Shown piece by piece: positions 54,999-63,999 of a DNA stretch of 64,000 nt. Made by a program: the position numbers and the translations under genes. The stretch lies in assembly GCA_905182175.1 (NCBI GenBank), contig CAJJAT010000001.1, forward strand, positions 124,001-188,000, written 5' to 3'. Every line of letters starts with the position of its first letter. Within the stretch, counting starts at the first letter, position 1. The stretch is from Flavobacteriales bacterium UBA1494 (GTDB lineage Bacteria; Bacteroidota; Bacteroidia; Flavobacteriales_E; Vicingaceae). Below the pieces are notes generated by a model. The model ran no database searches and was not told the DNA's origin. It saw only the letters and a program-made list of their open reading frames with translations.

Positions 54999-55521
54999 CA
55001 GCTTAGGTACGTTAGTTTCTGTCGCTAGCTTAGGAGTTGCGGCACAATTAGCAATTAGCTTACCTGAAAGTGTATCTGTTGCCCCTATTACAGGCCAATC
55101 ACTCGCTGTTTTACTAGTTGCTCACCTACTAAAAGAGAAATGGTCAAGTATCGCGGTGATTGTTTACCTCGCTATTGGCACGCTAGGAGCACCAATTTTT
55201 GCTGGGTTTAAAGGTGGCTGGGAAATTTTTACAGGCCCAAGCCTAGGTTATTTTTTAGGATTTATATTGGCCGCTTTTGTAGGTGGTTTTTTAGCGCGCA
55301 AGCAACAAGAACGTTTTGGCTTTTACCTTTTGCAAATGTTAATCGGAACACTTCTTATTTTACTTTGTGGTTGGATCGGTTTATTTCGATTTTTAGATGG
55401 GAAGGAAGCATTTGTAAAAGGAATCTTGCCCTTTTTACCAGGAGCCTTTATCAAAATAATCATAGGAGCACTGCTCTTATCGGTTGTTCGCCGTTTTAAA
55501 GGCTTTATGAAAACCGTGTAA
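54973..55521 (+). CDS. bioY: Biotin transporter BioY (ECF-type substrate-binding component)
   Basis: 182 residues with six predicted helices. BioY features are VSVAPITGQSLAVLLVAHLLKEKWS, IVYLAIGTLGAPIFAGFKGGW and SLGYFLGFILAAFVGGFLARKQ. It binds biotin and works alone or with ECF energising components, which are not in this window. The start 26 bases inside the preceding gene is the only ATG before the first helix. The following glycosyltransferase begins 15 bases after its stop, so the bioY transcript may continue into the glycan genes, though no functional link is known. Confidence 0.92.
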   Translation: MNADQVLNNSLGTLVSVASLGVAAQLAISLPESVSVAPITGQSLAVLLVAHLLKEKWSSIAVIVYLAIGTLGAPIFAGFKGGWEIFTGPSLGYFLGFILAAFVGGFLARKQQERFGFYLLQMLIGTLLILLCGWIGLFRFLDGKEAFVKGILPFLPGAFIKIIIGALLLSVVRRFKGFMKTV

Positions 55522-55536
55522 TTGGAATGAATAATT

Positions 55537-56730
55537 TTGAAAAAAAACCAATCGCATTTGAATAAGTCCAATCTCAACGTTTTATTTCTTCCAAAATGGT
55601 ACCCAAGTAAATTTGATGAATTTGATGGTAATTTTATTGAAAACCACGCAATCTCACTCTCAAAAGTCTGCAACATAGGTGTGATTTTTGTACATTCTGA
55701 TGAACAAGTTGACGGTGGTTTTACTGTTGAGATGTCAGAAAAACACGGTTTTCATGAATATCGTATTTTCTACCAAAGACCAAAATTTGGCTTTCGTCTT
55801 TTAAACCAAGCCATAGGTTTTCTGCGGTACAGAAAAGCACAACTTATTGGCTACAAAAAATACTTACAAGATGTTGGTAGACCAAATATTTGTCATGTGC
55901 ATGTTAATGGTCGGTCTGCCCTATTGGCCAATTTTTTAAACACAACAGAAAAAATCCCTTTTCTAATTACTGAACACTGGTCGGGTTACACCAAAGAAAG
56001 TGGTGTTTTTAGAGGTTTTTTTAGAAAAAAATTCTATCAGTTTACTGCAACAAAATCCAGTGGGATTACTTGTGTTTCCAACTACTTAAAAGAGGCTGTT
56101 CATAGTCATGGAATAGAAAGCTCGTTTAGCATTGTGCCCAATGTTGTGAATACTGAATTGTTTCAACCGGTAGCTGAACGAAAAGAAGGTAAAATCAGAA
56201 TTGCTCACATCTCCAACCTCAGTAAAACACCAAAGAATATTCATTTAATTGTTGAAGCCTTGCATCAAGTAGGGTTACAGCGAACAGATTTTGAAGTTGA
56301 CTTTATAGGAACAGGTACAGATGAGGAGTACCTGCTTTCACAATTAGATAAAAGCAGTCTAGCAGAACGATATACTTTCCACGGAGAAGTAGAATTGCCG
56401 CAAGTCGCTTCTATTTTAGCCAAAGCAGACTTTATGTTACTGTATAGCCAATTCGAAACACAATCTGTTGTCATGTTAGAGTCTTTTGCTTGCGGAGTGC
56501 CCGTGCTAATGCCAAATGTGGGTGGAATTCCTGAACATGTAAACAAAGAACGAGGAATATTACTCCCACCTAATTCTGCAAAGGAATTAGAAAAGGGAAT
56601 ACTTGAAATGCTACATTGCTACCAAGATTTCGACAAGAGTAAATTGCGAAACTACGCGGTAGAGCATTTTAGTGAAGAACAAATTCGACAGCAATTTATA
56701 ACGCTGTACAACCAAATTTTACAAAAATGA
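55537..56730 (+). CDS. Glycosyltransferase family 4 (GT-B)
   Basis: 397 residues. The start is TTG at 55537 followed by KKNQSHLNKSNLNVLFLPKWYPSKFDEFDGNFIENH, the standard GT4 opening. The C-terminal donor domain has IAHISNLSKTPKNIHLIVEALHQ, FIGTGTDEEYL and the E-x7-E motif in QFETQSVVMLESFACGVPVLMPNVGG. It should transfer a sugar from a nucleotide donor in the cytoplasm. Its stop overlaps the start of the next gene (ATGA). It is the first of a three-gene glycan cluster with the formyltransferase-like fusion and the flippase. Confidence 0.93.
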   Translation: MKKNQSHLNKSNLNVLFLPKWYPSKFDEFDGNFIENHAISLSKVCNIGVIFVHSDEQVDGGFTVEMSEKHGFHEYRIFYQRPKFGFRLLNQAIGFLRYRKAQLIGYKKYLQDVGRPNICHVHVNGRSALLANFLNTTEKIPFLITEHWSGYTKESGVFRGFFRKKFYQFTATKSSGITCVSNYLKEAVHSHGIESSFSIVPNVVNTELFQPVAERKEGKIRIAHISNLSKTPKNIHLIVEALHQVGLQRTDFEVDFIGTGTDEEYLLSQLDKSSLAERYTFHGEVELPQVASILAKADFMLLYSQFETQSVVMLESFACGVPVLMPNVGGIPEHVNKERGILLPPNSAKELEKGILEMLHCYQDFDKSKLRNYAVEHFSEEQIRQQFITLYNQILQK

Positions 56731-58340
56731 TTGAGCGTAAAAAACTTCGGTTCGCCGTTTTGGTTGATTCAGCTATTCTAAAACAATGGCAAATAGATTC
56801 TATTGAGGATTTATTGAAATCTGACAAGAGTGAATGTCTGTGTTTCATTAAAAACACAAGTAAGGCAAGCCCGTCCAACTCGAAAACTTCCATTGGTTTT
56901 AGGTTGCTGTACAAAAGTATTGATCACAATGGCCCCTTAAGTATTGTGGACTGGACAAAGCAATTTAAAAGCATTCCTGTCCTTGAGTTTAACCCAGTTC
57001 AAAAAGGAATTTCTTCCTATTTAAACGAAGAGGATGTGACCCATTTTCGCGCATTAAATTTAGATTTTGTGCTCCGTTTTGGTTTTGGAATTTTAAAAGG
57101 CGAGGCATTAACCATTCCTACTTATGGTATCTGGTCGTTTCATCACGGCAATCCGGAATATTATCGTGGAGGCCCTGCAGGCTTGTGGGAAATTATACAA
57201 AAAGACAGGGTAACAGGCAGTATTCTGCAACAGCTAAATAAAAAACTGGATCAAGGCAACGTGCTTCGAAGAGGGTTTTTCCAAACTATAGACCACAGTT
57301 ACAAAGCTAATTTGCACCATATTTTAGATGAGAGTTCGAAGTGGCCTAGTTTAGTTGTGACATCTATACTTGCTCATCCTGAGAAATTACTGGTAACGTC
57401 TCCCATTTCAAACAAAGGAAAACTGTACAAAATTCCTTCAAATTGGAAAACACTTCAATTGTTTTTTAGACTATTCGAAAACAAAATAGCTTTTCACTTA
57501 AACCGCCTTTTTAATGCAGAAAAATGGAATATAGGAACTGTTAATCAACCTATAGAAGACTTGGTTACTAATAATTTAAATAAGATTAACTGGCTAAACG
57601 AAGCACCTAAAAATCAATATTTTGCCGATCCATTTCCATGGAAGAGTGACCAAATTTTATTAGAGCTTTACAACTATAAAACAGAAAAGGGAGCGCTTAA
57701 AACGTTGGACAGAAAGTCGGGGAAACTTATAGATTTTAAAAACAGCGAAACACATTCTTCCTACCCTTTTACATTAGAATTTGCAGGAAAAAATTACATT
57801 TTACCTGAGAACTACCGCAACAAGTCACTTCTCTTATTTGAAGTGAAAGAGGACTTAACGATAGAGGCAAAATATGAATTAATTAAAGGAGAATGGATTG
57901 ACCCAAGTCTAATTCAACACAACGGCCACTGGTGGTTATTTTGCACACACCAAAGTTCGCCGAAAGAGAATTTATATGTCTTTTATTCTGAAAACATTAC
58001 TGGGCCTTATACCGCCCATTTAATGAACCCTGTGTTAACAGATATTCGTTCAGCTCGACCAGGAGGAACTCCATTTGTAGTGAATGGAAAAATAATTCGT
58101 CCGACTCAAAATTGCGCTACAACCTACGGTGGAAGCATTGTACTCAAAGAAATAGAGACGTTAAATACAACTGAATATTCCGAACGTTTTTTGAAGGAAA
58201 TATTTCCTCCAAAAGGGCGCTATTCTAAAGGCCTGCATACCCTAAGTAAAGCAGGCGATAAAATATTAGTGGATGGCAAACGTTACCACTTCAATGTTTC
58301 TAATTTTATGCATCAGCTAAAAAGCAGTTTAAAAAAATAG
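56727..58340 (+). CDS. Fusion: formyltransferase-like N-terminus and GINT1-like beta-propeller C-terminus
   Basis: 537 residues, not exported. The first ~250 residues resemble a formyl transferase (Fmt/ArnA-type): YGIWSFHHGNPEYYRGGPAGLWEI gives the N-x-x-P/H core shape, then TGSILQQLNKKLDQGNVLRRGF. From about 270 there are repeats of the kind found in glucosamine inositolphosphorylceramide transferase N-terminal or GH43-type propellers: YFADPFPWKSD, GEWIDPSLIQHNGHWWLFCTHQ, and RSARPGGTPFVVNGKIIRPTQN. It likely modifies an amino sugar during glycan assembly, but catalysis by either half is unproven. It overlaps the GT4 gene by 4 bases and precedes the flippase by 4. Confidence 0.8.
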   Translation: MIERKKLRFAVLVDSAILKQWQIDSIEDLLKSDKSECLCFIKNTSKASPSNSKTSIGFRLLYKSIDHNGPLSIVDWTKQFKSIPVLEFNPVQKGISSYLNEEDVTHFRALNLDFVLRFGFGILKGEALTIPTYGIWSFHHGNPEYYRGGPAGLWEIIQKDRVTGSILQQLNKKLDQGNVLRRGFFQTIDHSYKANLHHILDESSKWPSLVVTSILAHPEKLLVTSPISNKGKLYKIPSNWKTLQLFFRLFENKIAFHLNRLFNAEKWNIGTVNQPIEDLVTNNLNKINWLNEAPKNQYFADPFPWKSDQILLELYNYKTEKGALKTLDRKSGKLIDFKNSETHSSYPFTLEFAGKNYILPENYRNKSLLLFEVKEDLTIEAKYELIKGEWIDPSLIQHNGHWWLFCTHQSSPKENLYVFYSENITGPYTAHLMNPVLTDIRSARPGGTPFVVNGKIIRPTQNCATTYGGSIVLKEIETLNTTEYSERFLKEIFPPKGRYSKGLHTLSKAGDKILVDGKRYHFNVSNFMHQLKSSLKK

Positions 58341-58344
58341 TATT

Positions 58345-59610
58345 TTGATAGGCAACATTATAAATACTGTATCTACAAGAATAACCTTGGCTGTTTTATC
58401 CATTATTTTACTTCTACTTAACTCAAATGTGTTAGGAACAGAAGGCTTGGGCACAATAGGAATAATTGTTTTAGAAATTACCATTTACTTGCTCATTAGC
58501 AACGTTATCTGTGGCGGAAGTTTAATCTACTATTCATCTCGTAAAAAGGTAAACGAATTAATGATTGCTGCCTATCTCTGGATTTTACTTTCTGCCGGAG
58601 CCTATTATTTAATTATTAGCCTTGTGCCTGTGCTATCTTCAGATTATTTAAATTCAATTGTGCTGCTTGGTTTTCTCCAATCAATAATCACTGCAAACCT
58701 GAGCTTACTAGCAGGTCAACAGCGATTTAAAGTCTTTAATTTGGTGGCGCTAAGCCAAGCAATCATTCAAATTTCAAGCTTGTGTATTTGCTTCTTTCTG
58801 TTGGATGAGAGATCAATTGAGTCGTTTATTCAAAGCACTTTAATAGCCTACAGCTTTGCCGTGGTATTCAGCTTTATTCGATTGATTCCTACCATCGAAA
58901 CAAGAATAAAGCTACCAACCTTAGCGCTATTTAAAGAACTGATACATTATGGGTTTTACTTGCAAATTGCAAATGTCACTCAATTAATGAACTACCGTCT
59001 AAACTACTTTTTACTGGATTACTTTTCAGGAAGAGCATCTGTTGGTCAATTTATGGCAGGAGTTCAACTGTCAGAGGGGTTATTGTTGCCAAGTAAAAGT
59101 ATTGGGACCGTTCAATACGCTAAAATTTCAAGCCAAAAATCTAAAACAGAAGCGACAAGACTTACTGTCACCTTATTAAAAGTTACACTGCTGCTAACTA
59201 TTCCAATTACTGTCCTTTTAATTTTACTTCCCGAAGTAGTTTATACCACCCTTTTAAGTTCTGATTTTAATCGAACACCCGAAGTAATTGCTGTAATGGG
59301 TATAGGAATAATTGCTCTGGCGGGAGAAATCATTTTGAGCCGCTATTTTTCAGGCACAGGACAGCAAAAAGTAAACGCAGTTAGCTCAACTGTTGGCCTA
59401 GCAGTAACCGTTATTGCGGGGTTTACACTTATTCCCATTTATGGCCTACTTGGTGCCGCTGCTTGTGCAAGCTTGTCTTACCTCAGCATATTCATCTTCT
59501 TACTGTTCAAAATTATTAGAGGCACTTCTCTAAAGCTATCTGATTTCATTTTAAAGAAACAAGATGTAGTCTATTTTAAAAGAGTGCTTCGAAAAGTTAG
59601 AAAATCCTAG
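58345..59610 (+). CDS. Polysaccharide flippase (MOP/MATE-fold, Wzx-like)
   Basis: 421 residues with about twelve hydrophobic helices. TTG start at 58345 followed by IGNIINTVSTRITLAVLSIILLLLNS. The helical pattern and a late GLLGAAACASLSYLSIFIFLLF match the MOP superfamily polysaccharide flippase (Wzx/RfbX). It should move lipid-linked oligosaccharides across the inner membrane, the next step after the GT4 and fusion enzyme of the same operon. The polymerase (Wzy) and initiating transferase are not in the window, so the glycan is incomplete here. It is convergent with bshB1, overlapping by 4 bases. Confidence 0.88.
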   Translation: MIGNIINTVSTRITLAVLSIILLLLNSNVLGTEGLGTIGIIVLEITIYLLISNVICGGSLIYYSSRKKVNELMIAAYLWILLSAGAYYLIISLVPVLSSDYLNSIVLLGFLQSIITANLSLLAGQQRFKVFNLVALSQAIIQISSLCICFFLLDERSIESFIQSTLIAYSFAVVFSFIRLIPTIETRIKLPTLALFKELIHYGFYLQIANVTQLMNYRLNYFLLDYFSGRASVGQFMAGVQLSEGLLLPSKSIGTVQYAKISSQKSKTEATRLTVTLLKVTLLLTIPITVLLILLPEVVYTTLLSSDFNRTPEVIAVMGIGIIALAGEIILSRYFSGTGQQKVNAVSSTVGLAVTVIAGFTLIPIYGLLGAAACASLSYLSIFIFLLFKIIRGTSLKLSDFILKKQDVVYFKRVLRKVRKS

Positions 59611-60323
59611 CGTAAATCAGTTAACGATTCTACCCCAGCAGGTCGCTCCATTAAAAACCCTTCAGCATAATCTACTTGAATGTACCGCCCCATGTCTATC
59701 ATTCTAGATTCAACGTATTCAAAGAAATTTTTCATTGTTAACGGCGATTCAGGCTCGTCTGAACCCGGAGTGTAGAATTGAGAAGAAAAGGCTTTAATGG
59801 ATTCCATTTTTGTTTTCAAAAATGGAGTTATATCTACCACAAAATCAGGCTCAATAAAACGGTCTTGGATGTAGTTATAGATTGATTTTGGCCTCCAAGC
59901 GTCTTGAATCTCACCATTCATTTTCGTTTCAACCTTTCTTAAACCACTATAAAAACAGGCATCCGAGGTCAATTTCGAAGCTCTGCCATGATCAGGATGT
60001 CTGTCCTTGGGTGCATTGGATAAAATAATATCAGGTTGATACTTTCGAAGAATTTCAACTATTGGCAATATATGCTCTTGGTCATTTATAAAAAATCCAT
60101 CCGCTAAACCTACATTTTCTCTGCAAGAAAGACCTAATATTTTAGCGGAATTTGCAGCTTCTATTAAGCGCAAAGGACCAGAACCTCTAGTTCCCAATTC
60201 ACCGTGCGTTAAATCTAAAACACCCACTTTTTTACCAGCTGCTATTTCTTTTAAAATAGTTCCTGCACAGCTTAATTCAATGTCATCGGGATGAACACCA
60301 ATCGCTAATATATCTAACTTCAT
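59607..60323 (-). CDS. bshB1: Bacillithiol biosynthesis deacetylase BshB1
   Basis: 238 residues, start at 60323 (MKLDILAIGVHPDDIELSCAG); an ATG ten codons upstream (60353) is less likely. It belongs to the PIG-L/LmbE zinc deacetylases: HPDD metal motif at residues about 11-14, DLTHGELGTRGSG, and DRHPDHGRASKLTSDA. It removes the acetyl group from GlcNAc-malate in bacillithiol synthesis. Its ATG overlaps the glutathione peroxidase stop by one base, so the pair is coupled. BshA and BshC are not in the window. Confidence 0.93.
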   Translation of the reverse strand: MKLDILAIGVHPDDIELSCAGTILKEIAAGKKVGVLDLTHGELGTRGSGPLRLIEAANSAKILGLSCRENVGLADGFFINDQEHILPIVEILRKYQPDIILSNAPKDRHPDHGRASKLTSDACFYSGLRKVETKMNGEIQDAWRPKSIYNYIQDRFIEPDFVVDITPFLKTKMESIKAFSSQFYTPGSDEPESPLTMKNFFEYVESRMIDMGRYIQVDYAEGFLMERPAGVESLTDLR

Positions 60324-60865
60324 TACTTTATAAAGTTCAAAATTGTTTCGCAAGCAGGAGATTCTTGAGGAGCAACCATCGCAACATATTTACCATTTTC
60401 GTCAATTAAGTATTTCTGAAAATTCCACGCTACGTCTGTATCCTCTACTCCATTTTTTGCCTTCTGAGTTAACCACTGATATACTTCATGCATGTCATTC
60501 CCTTTCACCGAAATTTTACCCATCATTGGGAAGCTTACACCGTAATTTGTGGAACAAAACGTTTCAATTTCTTCATTTGAACCCGGCTCTTGTCCTCCGA
60601 AATTATTTGCAGGAAACCCAATAATCACAAACTCATCACCACCGTATTCTTTGTACACCTCTTCTAAGGTTTCGTACTGAGGAGTTAATCCACATTTAGA
60701 AGCGGTATTTACGACCAAAAGCTTCTTTCCTTTAAATTGGCTTAATTCAATTTTCTCTCCCGTAATGGATTCTACTGTAAAATCGTGTAATGTCATTTTT
60801 TGTGCGTTTAAAGCGAGCGATACAATAAGTAAGGAACTGCTAATTATTAATTTAATAAAATTCAT
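60323..60865 (-). CDS. Glutathione peroxidase (Cys-type), exported
   Basis: 180 residues. The start (60865) includes a signal peptide (MNFIKLIISSSLLIVSLALNAQ), so it should act in the periplasm. The GPX core has Cys58 in TASKCGLTPQ, then GFPANNFGGQEPG with the Gln/Trp-type partners and WNFQKYLIDENG. A Cys replaces selenocysteine, so it probably works through thioredoxin or another low-molecular thiol. It overlaps bshB1 at the stop/start. The truncated haemoglobin gene is divergent upstream. Together these suggest a peroxide/oxygen response unit, but no regulator is seen. Confidence 0.92.
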   Translation of the reverse strand: MNFIKLIISSSLLIVSLALNAQKMTLHDFTVESITGEKIELSQFKGKKLLVVNTASKCGLTPQYETLEEVYKEYGGDEFVIIGFPANNFGGQEPGSNEEIETFCSTNYGVSFPMMGKISVKGNDMHEVYQWLTQKAKNGVEDTDVAWNFQKYLIDENGKYVAMVAPQESPACETILNFIK

Positions 60866-60962
60866 GTCGTAACATTTAACTGCACTACAAATGAACGAAA
60901 AAAAGAGTTTGGAAGAGGACTAAAGTGCAAGTAAAAACAGACAATGGGCGTAAGTTTAACAA

Positions 60963-61334
60963 ATGAAAAAAGATATTTTGACAGCAGAGGACATTCAATT
61001 TATGGTGAATAATTTCTATGACAAAGTTCAAAAAGACGAATTACTTGGACCTATTTTTGAAAACGTTGTTAAAGGAAATTGGGAGCCACATTTACAAAAA
61101 ATGTGTGGGTTTTGGGAAACCATTGTCCTGAACGTGCGCAAATATAGCGGCAGTCCTTTTCAAAAACACATCCCTCTTCCAATTGAAGAAAAACACTTCG
61201 AACGGTGGTTAACCTTATTTCACGCAACAATTGATGCTAATTTTGAAGGCGAAAAAGCTGATGAAATTAAAAACCGAAGCTCTCAAATGGGGATGATGTT
61301 CAAATATAAATTAAAACACATCAAAGAAAATTAA
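60963..61334 (+). CDS. Group III truncated haemoglobin
   Basis: 123 residues, the length of TrHb group III. The FYDKVQKDELLGPIF start and the FWETIVLNVRKYSG segment are typical, and a proximal His is likely in FQKHIPLP (His69) before HFERWLTLFHATID. It binds heme and is thought to handle oxygen or nitric oxide in the cytoplasm. It lies 97 bases from the divergent glutathione peroxidase gene, so a shared promoter region is likely. The C-terminus ends in basic residues, normal for the group. Confidence 0.93.
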   Translation: MKKDILTAEDIQFMVNNFYDKVQKDELLGPIFENVVKGNWEPHLQKMCGFWETIVLNVRKYSGSPFQKHIPLPIEEKHFERWLTLFHATIDANFEGEKADEIKNRSSQMGMMFKYKLKHIKEN

Positions 61335-61357
61335 ACCAATAAAATACGAGAGCGCTA

Positions 61358-62533
61358 TTAGCGGATGTCTAAAGTCAACTTAAACCTCAATAACCTACCG
61401 TTTCCGGTATCAGCGATGTATAATACTTTATTATTATAGGCAACAGCAGTTGGTCCGTTAAATTTGCTTGCTCCAATCCCAGTACCTCCAAAAGAGGTTT
61501 TAATAAATTTAGTTTCTCCAGATGCGGCTGGTGGCTCAACACCTTCTAAACCATTTGCCGTAAACTGATAAAGAGAATCTTTCTCAGCATCTATTACAAA
61601 AATGTAGTTTGTCCCATCTCCAGTAAATTCAACATCAACAGGACGATCAAATTTGAACGGATCATTGATAAAACTACTCGCTAAAGTAGTGTCTGCACTA
61701 AAATTAGTTTTAGGGGTGTACGCTATTCCATCGACAGATTCTAACTTCTCTATGTATTGTACTTTTAAAACTCCATTAGGATCTACTGAAGTAAAAATAA
61801 AGTCTCCTCTGTTATCTACTCCAATTTGAGGTGGCTTTACTAAGCTTGTAATTCCAACTGGGTCTTTAAAAAAGTCAGGAAAAACGGCCCCTCTACTATC
61901 GGTAATTTCTAACGGAGTTATAAATTTGCCTGTATTGTCAAAAAACAAGATTGCATCATCTCTTGTAGGGGTTGTTCTTGGACCTGTTCGAGTAACGTAA
62001 AAAGAATTATCAGATAACACCGCAATGTTATTCAAACTAACATCTTGATCGCTAGAAATAGACGAAGACTTAAAGTAAAATGGATGCGTAATGGTATCGG
62101 TAAAAACTGCAAAACGCAAACCATATCCTAAAGATGTGGACAAGTCTAAACGATAAATACAGCTTCGTGTAATGTTATTTGAATCCGTAATGCTTCCAAT
62201 AACCAACAAGTCTAATTGTCTGTCTTGGGCCATTGTTTTTGCTCCCTGAATAAATCTTCTTCCTACTTCTCTACCAGACTGATCTAACGCAATCACCTCT
62301 TGAGAACCGTTGTCTACCACATAAATTAACTCATCAAAACCTGCAATTACATCTGTGGGCGAAGCAAATTGATTTAGTATTGGTTGTACCGGCACGTAAG
62401 CAACCTCTCTAAAATTTTGCTGTGGCAGCTCTATAAACGACAAGTCCGTCTTATCTCCAAGATACCCTTCGCAACTCGATAGAGATATAATTAAAACCGC
62501 CAAACCAAAAAGTCTACTACTAACGTTCTTCAT
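61358..62533 (-). CDS. NHL-repeat lipoprotein
   Basis: 391 residues with lipobox LSSC (Cys21), so a lipoprotein. The body shows NHL/six-bladed propeller blades: LIYVVDNGSQEVIALDQSGREV, NYIFVIDAEKDSLYQFT, and NGPTAVAYNNKVLYIADTGNGRLLRFK at the end, at intervals of roughly 40-60 residues. Such proteins bind ligands or partner proteins at the surface. Its start overlaps the PorV-type gene stop by 14 bases, and the two follow a TonB-dependent receptor. This recalls SusCD-like surface modules, but neither SusD nor a glycoside hydrolase is seen. Confidence 0.82.
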   Translation of the reverse strand: MKNVSSRLFGLAVLIISLSSCEGYLGDKTDLSFIELPQQNFREVAYVPVQPILNQFASPTDVIAGFDELIYVVDNGSQEVIALDQSGREVGRRFIQGAKTMAQDRQLDLLVIGSITDSNNITRSCIYRLDLSTSLGYGLRFAVFTDTITHPFYFKSSSISSDQDVSLNNIAVLSDNSFYVTRTGPRTTPTRDDAILFFDNTGKFITPLEITDSRGAVFPDFFKDPVGITSLVKPPQIGVDNRGDFIFTSVDPNGVLKVQYIEKLESVDGIAYTPKTNFSADTTLASSFINDPFKFDRPVDVEFTGDGTNYIFVIDAEKDSLYQFTANGLEGVEPPAASGETKFIKTSFGGTGIGASKFNGPTAVAYNNKVLYIADTGNGRLLRFKLTLDIR

Positions 62534-63542
62534 TACCTCGATCCATTTTATTTATTCCAAAAGAAACTCCTACTGTGTGCTGCACTCCTAAAAAGTCTGT
62601 CGGGTTTGCTGCATAATTAAAGTGTAGCGGATGCGCACCAACTCTATGTCGCAAACCAAACCCAAAAGTTGGTAAGCTTTGGCTTGCTACATTCAACATA
62701 TAACCTGCCCTTACATAAAGTAATTTCATATACTCATACTCTAGCCCTACACGGTAATTTTCAGCATTATCTGAAGGGTGGTTTAGTTGAAGTGCAAGTA
62801 AAAGCGACTGCTTTTTACTTTTCCAAGGTACAATTGATGCACCCAAGCTAAATACCGTAGGAACTGAGTATTCATTCGCCGTTGGGCTTAAACTTCTATT
62901 AAAATCAACTGGTAAATCGTCTCCATCAATGGAAGAGCTTCCTCCAAAATTTTGAATCATTACAGCAAAATTCAAATCTTTATAATCTGTCTTGTATAAG
63001 AAACTTACATCTGCAGCTACGGTAGCATTCGTGTACGTATCAATCTGCTCGTAAATAAACTTCATGGTAATTCCTGCAGAAAACATATCACTCAGTTGCT
63101 GCGCATATGTGCCCCCTAGCGCCATGTTGGTGACGTAAAATTTTTCTCCTGTTCCTTCGGGTTGAAATTCCGTTCGCTTTTCCATCGCTCCGGAGTTTAA
63201 CATGTTTAGTGAAAACCCAAATGTAGCGTAGTTATTTTTTCTAGGTATTGAAACCGTTAAATACGAATGCTGAATTCCTGCGCCAACAGTTAAGTTGCTT
63301 AAGCCCGCATGAAATGTTTTTAAATCCGCAGTGGCTGCAGGGTTGGTCATGGATGAAAATGCATCAGCATCCAACGCAACACTTGCTCCTGACATTCCGG
63401 AAGAGCGAGCATTTAAGTCGTTCTTTAAGAATGCAAGCGTAGATAATCCAGCACGTTGAGCGCCAAAATTTGGAATTAACTGCGCCGTGGCACTTGATGC
63501 AACAAGTACAAGACAAACGATAGTCGTTAGTATATTCTTCAT
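62520..63542 (-). CDS. PorV/PorQ family outer membrane beta-barrel (T9SS-associated)
   Basis: 340 residues, start at 63542 (MKNILTTIVCLVLVASSATAQ), a clean signal peptide; upstream in-frame ATGs fall before non-conserved sequence and inside the previous gene. The sequence has the family opening FGAQRAGLSTLAFLKNDLNARSSGMSGASVAL and repeats of amphipathic strands with a hydrophobic C-terminus. PorV and PorQ act in the T9SS at the outer membrane, PorV as a shuttle for cargo. It is between a TonB-dependent receptor and the NHL lipoprotein on one strand, with a 14-base overlap to the latter. PorV and PorQ cannot be told apart here. Confidence 0.86.
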   Translation of the reverse strand: MKNILTTIVCLVLVASSATAQLIPNFGAQRAGLSTLAFLKNDLNARSSGMSGASVALDADAFSSMTNPAATADLKTFHAGLSNLTVGAGIQHSYLTVSIPRKNNYATFGFSLNMLNSGAMEKRTEFQPEGTGEKFYVTNMALGGTYAQQLSDMFSAGITMKFIYEQIDTYTNATVAADVSFLYKTDYKDLNFAVMIQNFGGSSSIDGDDLPVDFNRSLSPTANEYSVPTVFSLGASIVPWKSKKQSLLLALQLNHPSDNAENYRVGLEYEYMKLLYVRAGYMLNVASQSLPTFGFGLRHRVGAHPLHFNYAANPTDFLGVQHTVGVSFGINKMDRGNEER

Positions 63543-63552
63543 ATCTCTCATC

Positions 63553-63999
63553 TTAAAACTTAAATGAAACGCCATATAAAATTTGTCTCGGTGCTCGGTA
63601 TCTTGAAGGATCATCTGGTGGTGTTCCATTTTCTTCAGGTCCTATAAACCTAGGATCTCTCCATTCGTTGGGAACGTTATCTCCTTCCTCATATGCTCTT
63701 CCCGTAACGGGGTTAATAATTTGAGCATTTTTCATGTTCAATAAATTTCGAACCTCTACACTTAACACTAAACCTGTTTTCTTTGCTTTGGAAAGCCAAA
63801 TGTTCTTGCTAATCTTTAAATCTGAATTGAACCAAGCGGTTGCCTGTCCTTGCAAAAACTGATCATCTAAGGTTATGTATTGCGGTCGGCCAATGGTATT
63901 TACACCCTCTTGTCTTAATGGCGTATACCTGAACCCTGAAACGTAATTAAACGACGCAAAAATCCTTAATCCGGGGATTGCTTTTCCTCTAATTTTAAA
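63553..63999 (-). CDS. TonB-dependent receptor, C-terminal part (5' end outside window)
   Basis: The frame is open from the window edge to its stop at 63553, giving the last ~148 codons. The sequence is barrel-like: AIPGLRIFASFNYVSGFRYTP, LKISKNIWLSKAKKTGLVLSVEVRNLLNMKNA, and the C-terminal YRAPRQILYGVSFKF ending in Phe, the outer membrane barrel insertion signal. The phrase NLLNMKNAQIINPVTGRAYEEGD is typical of TonB-dependent receptors in this phylum. Plug domain and substrate are outside the window. It is followed by the PorV-type gene after 10 bases. Confidence 0.85.
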   Translation of the reverse strand, partial: FKIRGKAIPGLRIFASFNYVSGFRYTPLRQEGVNTIGRPQYITLDDQFLQGQATAWFNSDLKISKNIWLSKAKKTGLVLSVEVRNLLNMKNAQIINPVTGRAYEEGDNVPNEWRDPRFIGPEENGTPPDDPSRYRAPRQILYGVSFKF

